A model generated the notes under the pieces. It saw only the letters and a program-made list of their open reading frames with translations. It was not told where the DNA came from and did no database searches. This document shows positions 8,678 through 16,285 of a stretch of DNA of 34,992 bases, piece after piece (positions within the stretch are counted from its first letter, which is position 1; the number at the start of each line of letters is the position of its first letter). Source of the DNA: Flavobacteriia bacterium (GTDB lineage: Bacteria; Bacteroidota; Bacteroidia; Flavobacteriales_D; Crocinitomicaceae); the NCBI GenBank assembly GCA_016178305.1, contig JACOTM010000055.1:1-34992 (forward strand), written 5' to 3'. A program made the position numbers and the translations under genes.

Positions 8678-9203
8678 ATGAAATTAGAAAAACCGATTCC
8701 AAGTAAATCACAAAGGAGAAATAACGTATTAGGTTTAGAAGTTTTATTCGTATTTGTAGGAGGTGTAATTTTACCTTTTGTATACTCTAATGTTGTAAGT
8801 TTTTTTTTTCTTTTTTTTCTTTTTCTGCATCAATATTTTGATAATTGTCTTTAAGTTGACTTTGAAAGAAGTTCTTTTACCATATTCAATTGAAATTAGA
8901 AAAAATGACATTGAAATAAAATATGCTACGTTAAAAGAAACTAATTCAATTGAAGAAAATGTTTTTAGTATTACTCCCTATCTAAATCGGGTTGTTAACT
9001 CAAGCACCAATATCGAAGATATTTATTTAAGCCTAGATTTTCAAAATAAATCTTTCGAATTTAAAAGACTTGCAGGTTGGAAACATAGTGAGCAGAAAAT
9101 GATTTACGAATTAATTTGTAAAAGGCAGTCTCATGAATATACCGATGACGATTTACATTGGTTAATGTGGATGGATAAAATGATTGAAATTTTTGAGAGT
9201 TAG
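8678..9203 (+). pseudogene. Two-TM protein gene split by a poly-T frameshift
   Basis: The first frame starts at ATG 8678 (MKLEKPIPSKSQRRNN, then a hydrophobic helix GLEVLFVFVGGVILPFVYS) and ends at 8854 after 58 codons. The next frame, open from 8799 to 9203, continues the second hydrophobic helix (FFCINILIIVF) into a 110-residue soluble domain (KEVLLPYSIEIRKNDIEIKYA ... ICKRQSHEYTDDDLHWLMWM). The frames meet in the tract T10-C-T8 (8800-8818). Removing one T gives a protein of about 174 residues with two N-terminal membrane helices. No ATG opens the second frame; a TTG at 8838 is the only candidate start. The family is unknown. This could be decay, phase variation or a base-call error. Confidence 0.65.
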
Positions 9204-9234
9204 AATTTAATAATCTCAGTAAAATTAAACTATA

Positions 9235-9924
9235 ATGCAAAAACATAACATACTTCTTCTTCATGGTGCAATCGGTTCAAAATCGCAACTAAGTGAATTT
9301 GCAAATCTATTGTCGAATGAGTTTAAAGTTTTTACTTTAGATTTTGACGGTCATGGAGCAAATTCTTCTGAAGAACCATTTTCAATCCATTTATTTAAAT
9401 CGAATGTTTTAAATTTTATTAAATCAAATAAACTTGATTCAGTTTCAATTTTTGGATATAGTATGGGGGGATATGTTGCTTTGCAGTTAGCAGCTGAATA
9501 TCCGGAGTTAGTTGAAAGTATTTTCACTTATGGAACGAAATTCGACTGGAATGAAGAAGCTTCAGTGAAAGAATCATCAAAATTAAATCCTGAAATTATT
9601 GAGGAAAGATTTCCTGATTTTGCTAATGGATTAAAATCATTACATGGTGAATTGAATTGGAAAAATGTGTTGCATAAGACAGCTGCAATGATGATTCAAA
9701 TGGGGAAAGCTGAAGAAAATCATATTGACTTTTCTAATATTGAATGTCCGTGCCTTTTATCTTGGGGTACAAATGATAAAATGGTAACAAAAACAGAAAC
9801 GTTAGCAACTGTAAGTAAAATTAATAAATCTATTTTTTTTGAATTTGAAAATCAACCGCATCCAATAGAACAATTAGATTGCAGTATAATTTCTGAATCC
9901 ATATCGAGTTACTTTTTAAATTAG
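9235..9924 (+). CDS. Alpha/beta hydrolase, candidate MenH
   Basis: This 229-residue alpha/beta hydrolase has the oxyanion segment LLLHGAIGS, the nucleophile elbow GYSMGG (Ser76), an acid in WGTNDK (Asp181) and a His in NQPHPIE (His209), so the triad is complete. The elbow GYSMGG is the form seen in MenH (SHCHC synthase), which acts directly after MenD, and menD starts 76 bases downstream. I infer MenH from this pairing. The similarity alone would also allow an esterase. The cap region (about 105-165) is short, as in MenH. Confidence 0.75.
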   Translation: MQKHNILLLHGAIGSKSQLSEFANLLSNEFKVFTLDFDGHGANSSEEPFSIHLFKSNVLNFIKSNKLDSVSIFGYSMGGYVALQLAAEYPELVESIFTYGTKFDWNEEASVKESSKLNPEIIEERFPDFANGLKSLHGELNWKNVLHKTAAMMIQMGKAEENHIDFSNIECPCLLSWGTNDKMVTKTETLATVSKINKSIFFEFENQPHPIEQLDCSIISESISSYFLN

Positions 9925-9986
9925 AAAGTAGTCATTAGAATTAACTTATTTTAAGGAATTTCATTCTCCTTTCTCAATTATTTCAA

Positions 9987-9994
9987 TAAATTTG
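9987..9994 (+). promoter_or_regulatory. Candidate -7 box for menD
   Basis: TAAATTTG matches TAnnTTTG and lies six bases before the menD ATG, suggesting a short or absent leader. No TTG at consensus spacing is visible. Confidence 0.4.
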
Positions 9995-10000
9995 TAAATA

Positions 10001-11695
10001 ATGAAATCGAGTAATAAAAAAGGAGTTCAAATATTAGTGGAACAATGTATTTCACATGGAATGAAAAATTTAGTTTTTTCGCCAGGTTCTCGAAATGCAC
10101 CTTTTATCATTGCTTTTGATGAACATCCTGATACAAAATGTGTTGTCATTCATGATGAAAGAAGTGCTGCTTTTTTTGCTATGGGAATGGCGCAACAATT
10201 AAATGAACCAGTAGGAATTGTTTGTACTTCAGGATCAGCAGTTTTAAATTATTACCCAGCCATTGCGGAAGCTTATTATCAATGTATTCCATTGGTTGCT
10301 ATAACTGCAGACCGTCCATCTGAATGGGTTGATCAAGGCGATGGTCAAACGATTGTGCAAGACAATGTATTTCAAAATCATATTCGTTATTCAAAGACAT
10401 TTTCAGAGGTTGTAAATACAGAAGATGATGTTTGGTATTTAGAACGAGAAATTTCTACTGCTTTCAATATTGGTAATGGAAATTGGAAAGGTCCAATTCA
10501 TTTAAATATGAGTTTTAGAGAGCCTTTGTATGATTCAGAAGAAATTCAAAATCAGAAAAGGAAAAAGATTAAAACGGTCAATTCAGATTTTCAGATTTCA
10601 TTAAATGACAGTGTAGAACTCATTAATATTTGGGAAGATTCTCCAAAGAAAATGATTATTTGTGGGCAAATGCCTGAGAATAAAGCATTGTTGAAACAAT
10701 TGAAACAGCTTTCTGAAGATACATCAGTTGCGATATTAGTTGAGAATTCTTCAAACTTAGTTGATCAAAACTTTGTTCATTGCATCGATCGTACATTAAA
10801 TTCAATTAAAGAGGAAGAATTAGAAGCTTTTGCTCCGGATTTATTAATCACAATTGGTGGAGCTGTTGTTTCGAAAAGAATTAAAGCGTATTTAAGGAAG
10901 TACATGCCGAAGCATCATTATAAGATTGGATTCGATTTTCCTTACATGGATACGTATCAAAGTTTGACGCATACTTACGAGTGCGAGCCGCATATTTTTA
11001 TGTGGACGTTAAATCAATTGAACAATGAAAAAAACGTTTCCATGTTTGGTTCAAAATGGAAGCAAAAAGACTACTTGGTTCAAGCTAAATTACCTGAATT
11101 TTATTCAGATTTAGTTTATTCGGATTTGAAAGTCTTTGAAGTTGTATTGGATTATTTGCCTGAAATGTCACATTTACACATGGCGAATAGCTCTGTTGTT
11201 AGATACTGTCAATTATTCGATCCTATTCCAAGTATTCGTTATTGGACAAATCGAGGAACAAGTGGGATTGATGGTAGTTCGAGTACTGCTTGCGGAGCTG
11301 CGTATGTTACGAAAGATGAATTGAATGTATTAATCACAGGAGATGTTTCATTTTTCTATGATAGCAATGCTTTTTGGAATCAACATTTGACTTCCAACCT
11401 TCGAATTATCATGATTAATAATTCAGGAGGAGGGATTTTTAAAATTATTCCTGGTCCGGCTTCATCGAATCAATTAGATCATTATTTTGTTGCGGAACAT
11501 AACTATTCAGCAGAATACATTTGTAAAGCATTTGGAATCGAATATATGAAAGCAAATTCAATTGAAGACATCGAAGAACAAATGGAAGAATTTTATCAAA
11601 TAAATGAAGATGGAAGACCTGTTTTAATGGAAATATTTACGCCATCAGATATTAATCATCTACTTTTGCAAGATTATTTTGCAGAACTTAATTAA
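10001..11695 (+). CDS. menD: SEPHCHC synthase
   Basis: This 564-residue thiamine diphosphate enzyme condenses isochorismate with 2-oxoglutarate to SEPHCHC, the second step of menaquinone synthesis. The N-terminal domain has FSPGSRNAP, the ThDP-activating glutamate in HDERSAAFFAMGMA and TSGSAVLNYYPAIAEA. The C-terminal ThDP domain has NRGTSGIDGSSSTACGAA, the metal-binding ITGDVSFFYDSNAFWN (GDx24-30N type) and NNSGGGIFKIIPGP. Length is typical. MenF supplies its substrate from the same cluster, and the hydrolase directly upstream probably takes its product. Confidence 0.97.
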   Translation: MKSSNKKGVQILVEQCISHGMKNLVFSPGSRNAPFIIAFDEHPDTKCVVIHDERSAAFFAMGMAQQLNEPVGIVCTSGSAVLNYYPAIAEAYYQCIPLVAITADRPSEWVDQGDGQTIVQDNVFQNHIRYSKTFSEVVNTEDDVWYLEREISTAFNIGNGNWKGPIHLNMSFREPLYDSEEIQNQKRKKIKTVNSDFQISLNDSVELINIWEDSPKKMIICGQMPENKALLKQLKQLSEDTSVAILVENSSNLVDQNFVHCIDRTLNSIKEEELEAFAPDLLITIGGAVVSKRIKAYLRKYMPKHHYKIGFDFPYMDTYQSLTHTYECEPHIFMWTLNQLNNEKNVSMFGSKWKQKDYLVQAKLPEFYSDLVYSDLKVFEVVLDYLPEMSHLHMANSSVVRYCQLFDPIPSIRYWTNRGTSGIDGSSSTACGAAYVTKDELNVLITGDVSFFYDSNAFWNQHLTSNLRIIMINNSGGGIFKIIPGPASSNQLDHYFVAEHNYSAEYICKAFGIEYMKANSIEDIEEQMEEFYQINEDGRPVLMEIFTPSDINHLLLQDYFAELN

Positions 11696-11704
11696 AAATT
11701 AAAC

Positions 11705-11728
11705 ATTCAAAATTCAAAATTCAAAATT
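11705..11728. repeat. Heptamer tandem repeat ATTCAAA
   Basis: ATTCAAA occurs three times in a row (11705-11725), followed by ATT. It fills most of the 40-base gap between menD and terC and ends eight bases before the terC ATG. Confidence 0.85.
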
Positions 11729-11735
11729 AATTATC

Positions 11736-12497
11736 ATGGATTTGTCAATATTGCTAACAACCACAGGTTTATTTTATCTTTTTGTATTATCTCTTTTGGA
11801 AATAGTTTTAGGAATTGATAATATTATTTTTATTTCAATAATTACAGATAAGTTACCAATTAAAAAGCAACGTATCGCTAGAAATGTTGGGTTGTCTATG
11901 GCTTTGGTGGTAAGGCTTTTCTTGTTAAGTATCGCTGCAATGATTATGGCGATGACAGATCCATTTTTTCCAGATACCAAAATTGAATTTTTAAAAGAAT
12001 TTTCAGGTCAAAGTTTAGTGTTGTTAATCGGAGGATTATTTTTGATTTACAAAAGTACACACGAGATGCACAGTACAGTGAAAGGTCATAATGTAGATGG
12101 TGCGTCAAAAAAAGAAAAATTATCGGCTGTGATTATGCAAATTGTTATGGTGGATATCGTTTTTAGTTTTGATTCGATTATAACTGCGATTGGAATGACG
12201 AATGGTATTTCTCAAGAAACAGGAGGGAATCCAATGATTATTATTTATATGTCAGTTATTATCTCAATGATAATTATGTTGATCTTTGTGAAACAAATAA
12301 GTTCATTTATTAACAATAGACCAACGATAAAAATGATTGCCTTGGCGTTTTTAGTGACCATTGGAGTTGTGTTATTAGCAGAAGCATTTGGTCAAGAAGT
12401 ACCTAAAGGATATATTTATTTTGCAATGGTTTATGCATTGATAGTTGAATTCATCAATATCAAAATGCGTAAAAATAAAGGTGAAAAGGAAATTTAA
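11736..12497 (+). CDS. TerC-family membrane protein
   Basis: This 253-residue integral membrane protein has about seven hydrophobic helices. The family signature is LEIVLGIDNIIFISI near the N-terminus and its inverted counterpart DIVFSFDSIITAIGM in the middle, each placing acidic residues in a helix. TerC proteins are linked to tellurite resistance and, in better studied members (Alx/MntE type), to Mn2+ export and metal loading of secreted proteins. The role here is inferred only from family. It follows menD by 40 bases and is followed after three bases by a hypothetical gene, so it probably heads a unit reaching 13757. Confidence 0.92.
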   Translation: MDLSILLTTTGLFYLFVLSLLEIVLGIDNIIFISIITDKLPIKKQRIARNVGLSMALVVRLFLLSIAAMIMAMTDPFFPDTKIEFLKEFSGQSLVLLIGGLFLIYKSTHEMHSTVKGHNVDGASKKEKLSAVIMQIVMVDIVFSFDSIITAIGMTNGISQETGGNPMIIIYMSVIISMIIMLIFVKQISSFINNRPTIKMIALAFLVTIGVVLLAEAFGQEVPKGYIYFAMVYALIVEFINIKMRKNKGEKEI

Positions 12498-12500
12498 TTA

Positions 12501-13103
12501 ATGACAAAAGAAGAAGCATATTTATTTTTTTCTTTCACTGATGAGGATGAATTAGAGGAAGTGTATGAACAGCAACTATTTGATTATAAGCAGTTTTTTA
12601 TTTCAAAAAATCCTATTCGAAAAGTTTTTAGGGCGAAAGTTCAGAAAATGAAAAAAATGCATGAAGCTTATTTGCTTTTGGAAGGGGAGGAAGCTAATGA
12701 AGGTGATTTTGAAAAGATTTCATTTTCATTTGAAAGTAAAACGATAGAAGACACTTTTAATCACGCACATTTTGTCCGCAATCAATTCAAACAGAAAATT
12801 CAATTTGCAAAATCAGCACGTGAATTAGAGTTTATTATTTCAAATTATATTGAATTTCAAACGAAATATCTTCAAAGTTGGATTGAAATCGACTTAGAAA
12901 ATGACGAGACTGTTCTTGTTTCAAAAGAGCCAGATGTGATGGGATTATTGAAAGCAATTCGTTCTTGTAAAGAAATCGGTATTAGAACCTTTGTTGATTT
13001 GAAGGAAAAAGCAGAAGAAAAAAATGAAAACATTTTCTTGAAAATGCTATTGATGGAAGCTAAACGATTATCTTTGTTGCGAAAAATGGAATTAAATGAA
13101 TGA
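12501..13103 (+). CDS. Conserved-looking cytoplasmic protein of unknown function
   Basis: This is a 200-residue, charged, largely helical protein with no signal peptide or membrane segment. The N-terminal 60 residues (EEAYLFFSFTDEDELEEVYEQQLFDYKQFFI then KVFRAKVQKMKKMHEAYLLL) resemble a small helical pair. The centre has aromatic-rich EFIISNYIEFQTKYLQSWIEI. I do not recognise the family. It starts three bases after terC and overlaps the DUF493 gene by eight bases, so it is translated as part of this operon. Confidence 0.75.
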   Translation: MTKEEAYLFFSFTDEDELEEVYEQQLFDYKQFFISKNPIRKVFRAKVQKMKKMHEAYLLLEGEEANEGDFEKISFSFESKTIEDTFNHAHFVRNQFKQKIQFAKSARELEFIISNYIEFQTKYLQSWIEIDLENDETVLVSKEPDVMGLLKAIRSCKEIGIRTFVDLKEKAEEKNENIFLKMLLMEAKRLSLLRKMELNE

Positions 13104-13362
13104 TGATTACGACAAATTAAGAGCGCAATTAGAATTGTTGGAATGGCCAGGTGTGTATTTATTTAAATTTATAATTCCAAATACATCTGAAAATTTAGCA
13201 AAAGCTACAGCATTATTTAACGAGTCTTCAGAAATAACTTTACATGAATCAAAAACTGGAAAATTTGTCAGTGTAGGTGCAAAAGAATTAATGTTAGATG
13301 TTGAGTCGATAATAAATGTTTACAAAGAAGCTTCACAAATTAATGGATTAATAGCGTTATGA
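13096..13362 (+). CDS. DUF493 (YbeD-like) small protein
   Basis: This 88-residue protein has the DUF493/YbeD ACT-like fold pattern: a beta strand with YLFKFIIPNT, a helix, ESKTGKFVSVGAKELM and DVESIINVYKEASQI. E. coli YbeD lies next to lipoate genes and has no firm function, and the function here is unknown. It overlaps the genes on both sides (8 bases upstream, ATGA downstream), so its dose is coupled to theirs. Confidence 0.85.
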   Translation: MNDDYDKLRAQLELLEWPGVYLFKFIIPNTSENLAKATALFNESSEITLHESKTGKFVSVGAKELMLDVESIINVYKEASQINGLIAL

Positions 13363-13757
13363 TAGTATTAATGGGATATTCGATTACGAAAGTTCTTTTA
13401 GGAATTTTATATGTTTCAATCGTATTGTTGATTTTAACGATAGTTTACAAAAAGATTTTGGTAAAATTGAAAAAAGGGCAGGCAGATCCTCAAGATTTTT
13501 GCATTTTATATAGCTTAGAGAAAAATCCGGTACAAGGAGAAATTGAATTTTATTTCACGACCAAAACTACTAGAAATATCACTTTGCAATTATTACAGGC
13601 AGACATGACTATTTTTAAAAATCTTTTCGAAAAAGAAGTAAAAGAAGGAGGTCAAATTGTTCGCTTTGATTCGACAACGATAGCAAATGGAGATTATTTC
13701 TTCCAATTGGTAACAGAGAATCAAAAAACAATGAAAAAATTTACAGTATTGAATTAG
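13359..13757 (+). CDS. Single-pass membrane protein of unknown function
   Basis: This 132-residue protein has one hydrophobic helix at about residues 9-29 (ITKVLLGILYVSIVLLILTIVYK), followed by a soluble domain with beta-strand pattern (GEIEFYFTTKTTRNITLQLLQADMT, then GDYFFQLVTENQKTMKKFTVLN). The C-terminal part resembles the strands of secretion-signal beta domains, but it is not a convincing match to the type IX sorting domain. The start at 13359 overlaps DUF493 (ATGA). A start at the internal MGYS (13371) is also possible. Confidence 0.7.
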   Translation: MIVLMGYSITKVLLGILYVSIVLLILTIVYKKILVKLKKGQADPQDFCILYSLEKNPVQGEIEFYFTTKTTRNITLQLLQADMTIFKNLFEKEVKEGGQIVRFDSTTIANGDYFFQLVTENQKTMKKFTVLN

Positions 13758-13763
13758 TTAGGA

Positions 13764-13805
13764 TGTCAATTTGACAGCGATAAAATTATTGGCAAAATAA
13801 TTGAC
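13764..13805 (+). promoter_or_regulatory. Candidate activator palindrome with -24/-12-like element before trxA
   Basis: TGTCAATTTGACA (13764-13776) is a 13-base inverted repeat around one T. Twelve bases later TTGGCA (13789-13794) and TTGAC (13801-13805) give GG-N10-GA, one base off the sigma-54 GG-N10-GC rule. The arrangement fits an activator site plus a sigma-54-type promoter about 70 bases before trxA, but the -12 mismatch keeps this tentative. Confidence 0.35.
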
Positions 13806-13875
13806 AAAACAAGATTTAGGATTATCTTTACCATCCCGATAAGTGGGAAAACAAGAAAATTAAATAAGATATATT

Positions 13876-14193
13876 ATGGCAGTAGAAATTACAGACGCAA
13901 ACTTTGAAGAGTTAGTATTGAAATCAGATAAACCAGTAGTTGTTGATTTTTGGGCAGAATGGTGTGGTCCATGTAGAATGGTTGGTCCGGTAATCGATGA
14001 ATTATATACTGAATATGAAGGGAAAGCAATCGTAGGTAAAGTAAATGTTGATGAAAATCCAGGGGTATCTGCTCAGTTTGGAGTTCGTAACATTCCGACA
14101 ATTTTGTTTATAAAAAATGGACAAGTTGCTGATAAATCAGTAGGAGCTGTTCCTAAAGCTCAATTAGCTGCAAAGTTAGACGCAATTTTATAA
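13876..14193 (+). CDS. trxA: Thioredoxin
   Basis: This 105-residue cytoplasmic thioredoxin reduces protein disulfides via the WCGPC active site (Cys30 and Cys33), preceded by VVDFWAE. The cis-proline segment is [11 protein letters not shown], and [17 protein letters not shown] matches the usual helix-strand link. Length is typical. It is 118 bases from the previous gene and is followed by a strong terminator, so it is probably its own transcription unit with the candidate regulatory site upstream. Confidence 0.97.
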   Translation: MAVEITDANFEELVLKSDKPVVVDFWAEWCGPCRMVGPVIDELYTEYEGKAIVGKVNVDENPGVSAQFGVRNIPTILFIKNGQVADKSVGAVPKAQLAAKLDAIL

Positions 14194-14213
14194 GGAATTA
14201 ATTTAGTTTACAG

Positions 14214-14244
14214 AAGGGTTTCGATTTTTTGAAACCCTTTTTTT
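14214..14244 (+). terminator. Rho-independent terminator after trxA
   Basis: AAGGGTTTC (14214-14222) pairs perfectly with GAAACCCTT (14231-14239) around an eight-base loop, and the run of T extends to 14244. Confidence 0.9.
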
Positions 14245-14437
14245 GTATAAACCCTTTTAATAAAGATGAAATTCTACGGCAATTAACAAGCGATTAAGAC
14301 GAAAAAATACATCTTTGGTAGTTATTGAATAAATGCGATTTTAGCTATAGGTTGAAAGGTGGTTATTTTATTTGAGTACAAATGAAAAGGGATTCTGTAT
14401 AAATACAATATTAAGCGTAATTTCTTTTTCTTTTTAC

Positions 14438-14445
14438 TACTTTTG
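14438..14445 (+). promoter_or_regulatory. Candidate -7 box for the DUF4258-like gene
   Basis: TACTTTTG matches TAnnTTTG and lies 19 bases before the ATG at 14465. This supports that start over the upstream in-frame alternative at 14372. No TTG at consensus spacing is visible. The rest of the gap 14245-14437 shows nothing else I can name. Confidence 0.4.
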
Positions 14446-14464
14446 TAAACAAAATAAAATAGAC

Positions 14465-15166
14465 ATGGATTCTTGGATGAAACGATTGAAATATTACGGT
14501 ATTGGATTTGGAATGGGATTGATATTTGTTGTCTTTTTTTTTCAAAACAGAGGGTGTTCTTGGTTGCCAGATAATCGTGTTAAGAATTCAATTTTAGACC
14601 GGGTTTTAGTATTGCCTGAAAAAGATGAGGTAAAAATGAAGTCTTTAGGATTGACAGAAAAAGACTTGACTTTAGTATTAAATGATGGTAAAGTTGTTTT
14701 TGATAAAAGTGTAAAAAATAGAAATCCTAAAGTATATTTAGTAGAAAAAGAATTTGAAGGAAAAGGAAAAATAAAATTCTTTTATACCTTACCTGAAGAA
14801 AGTTTTATTTCTGAAATTCATTTACATGAAAAAAATGCTTTTGCAATCAAAAACACTAAAAAAGGAACAGGGAAATTAATTTCTTTTCCAAAAGATGATG
14901 ATTTAGTTTTTCCTGATTCAGCAGCAAATGTTACCTGCCAACAATCTGTTTTAAAATTAATTAACCCAAGAGATGTTTTGAAGTTATATCAAAAAACAGG
15001 TGTGATTGATTTTGAAAAATCACATTTAAATGCTCGACCAAAAGCGGAACATTATTTGTGTTTTACCGATAAACAAGGTCGAAAAATTGGTTCAAATGTA
15101 ATTTGGTACAAGAATAAATTAAACATTACGAGCTTTGTTTTACCATTTAAATCGATCTGTAAATGA
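14465..15166 (+). CDS. Membrane-anchored protein, possibly DUF4258-related
   Basis: From ATG 14465 the protein has 233 residues. One N-terminal helix (GIGFGMGLIFVVFFF) precedes GCSWLPDNRVKNSIL. Flavobacterial proteins annotated DUF4258 often start with the same order: a helix, then a C-x-(W/Y)-x-P-N-x-R-V motif, then a domain with LNDGKVVFDKSVK and a lysine-rich strand. I base the link on that resemblance only. A second half (about 125-233) repeats a similar strand pattern and contains CQQSVLKLINPRDVLKLYQ and HYLCFTDKQGR. A longer start at 14372 would add an unlikely second hydrophobic stretch. It precedes lpxD by 75 bases. Confidence 0.7.
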   Translation: MDSWMKRLKYYGIGFGMGLIFVVFFFQNRGCSWLPDNRVKNSILDRVLVLPEKDEVKMKSLGLTEKDLTLVLNDGKVVFDKSVKNRNPKVYLVEKEFEGKGKIKFFYTLPEESFISEIHLHEKNAFAIKNTKKGTGKLISFPKDDDLVFPDSAANVTCQQSVLKLINPRDVLKLYQKTGVIDFEKSHLNARPKAEHYLCFTDKQGRKIGSNVIWYKNKLNITSFVLPFKSICK

Positions 15167-15229
15167 TTTCTTCAACCAACGTTGTTAATAAATCAATCGT
15201 ATAGATATATATTCGAACAAGAGTTTTTT

Positions 15230-15237
15230 TAATTTTG
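15230..15237 (+). promoter_or_regulatory. Candidate -7 box for the lpx operon
   Basis: TAATTTTG matches TAnnTTTG and ends four bases before the lpxD ATG, which would give a leaderless lpxD mRNA. No TTG at consensus spacing is visible. Confidence 0.4.
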
Positions 15238-15241
15238 ATGT

Positions 15242-16282
15242 ATGGAGTTTTCGGCACAACAAATAGCAGGTATTTTAAACGGTGAAATAATCGGTAATCC
15301 AGATGTTTCTGTAAGCGGTTTATCTAAAATAGAAGAAGGAAAAGAGGGAACATTATCATTTTTAGCGAATTCTAAATATGAAGAACATATCTATTCAACA
15401 GGTGCTTCTATTTGTATTGTAAATAATTCATTTGTACCATTGAAATCTTTACCAACATCTTTAACATTGGTAAAAGTAGAGAATGCCTATGCTTGTTTTG
15501 CTAAGTTGTTGGAGTTTTACGATCAGATGCGTAAAAAACAACCACGCATTGAATCTCCATCTTTTATTTCAACTTTAGCTTCAGTAGGAGAAGATTTATA
15601 TTTAGGAGCCTTTGGTTACATCGGAGACGGTGCTCAAATTGGTAATAATGTCGTGATTTATCCACATGTTTATATCGGAGAAAATGTAAAAATAGGAGAT
15701 AATACGGTTTTACATCCAGGTGCAGTTGTTTATGCCGATTGTGTTATTGGAAACAATTGTGTCATTCATGCAGGAGTGAAAATTGGTTCGGATGGATTTG
15801 GTTTTGCTCCCGATGAAAATATGGAGTATAAAAAAGTCCCTCAAATTGGTAATGTTATTATTGAAGATAATGTTGAAATTGGATCAAATTCTACAATAGA
15901 TAGAGCAACTTTAGGTTCGACAATTATACGTAAAGGGGTGAAATTGGATAATTTAGTTCAAATCGCTCACAATGTTGAAATCGGTAAAAATACGGTGATG
16001 GCTGCTCAAGTGGGAGTTGCAGGGTCTGCCAAAATTGGAGAAAGAGTTCAAGTGGGAGGGCAAGCAGGTATAAGTGGACATCTTCATATTGCAGATGGAA
16101 CTCAAATTGTCGCTCAATCAGGGATACCATCTACTGTAAAAAAAGCACAAGTATTAATGGGATCTCCAGGGATTCCGTTAGAAGATTATAAAAAATCTTA
16201 TTTTGGATTTAGGAAATTACCTTTTATTTTGACTAAACTTCAAGAATTAGAACAGAAAATTAAAGATTTAACGAATAAATAA
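15242..16282 (+). CDS. lpxD: UDP-3-O-(3-hydroxyacyl)glucosamine N-acyltransferase
   Basis: This 346-residue enzyme adds the second hydroxyacyl chain to the amine of the lipid A precursor, using acyl-ACP. An N-terminal uridine-binding domain (about 1-100, with [11 protein letters not shown]) is followed by a left-handed beta-helix of hexapeptide repeats. It includes the catalytic histidine region [16 protein letters not shown] and GSDGFGF, and ends in a helical tail ([21 protein letters not shown]) typical of LpxD. It is first in lpxD, lpxC-fabZ, lpxA, with gaps of only 1-3 bases. Confidence 0.97.
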   Translation: MEFSAQQIAGILNGEIIGNPDVSVSGLSKIEEGKEGTLSFLANSKYEEHIYSTGASICIVNNSFVPLKSLPTSLTLVKVENAYACFAKLLEFYDQMRKKQPRIESPSFISTLASVGEDLYLGAFGYIGDGAQIGNNVVIYPHVYIGENVKIGDNTVLHPGAVVYADCVIGNNCVIHAGVKIGSDGFGFAPDENMEYKKVPQIGNVIIEDNVEIGSNSTIDRATLGSTIIRKGVKLDNLVQIAHNVEIGKNTVMAAQVGVAGSAKIGERVQVGGQAGISGHLHIADGTQIVAQSGIPSTVKKAQVLMGSPGIPLEDYKKSYFGFRKLPFILTKLQELEQKIKDLTNK

Positions 16283-16285
16283 AAC

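Noticed and set aside
14372-14464. Extended N-terminus of the DUF4258-like protein
   Set aside because: The added 31 residues contain a second hydrophobic stretch, and a -7 box lies inside this region, so translation from 14465 is more likely.
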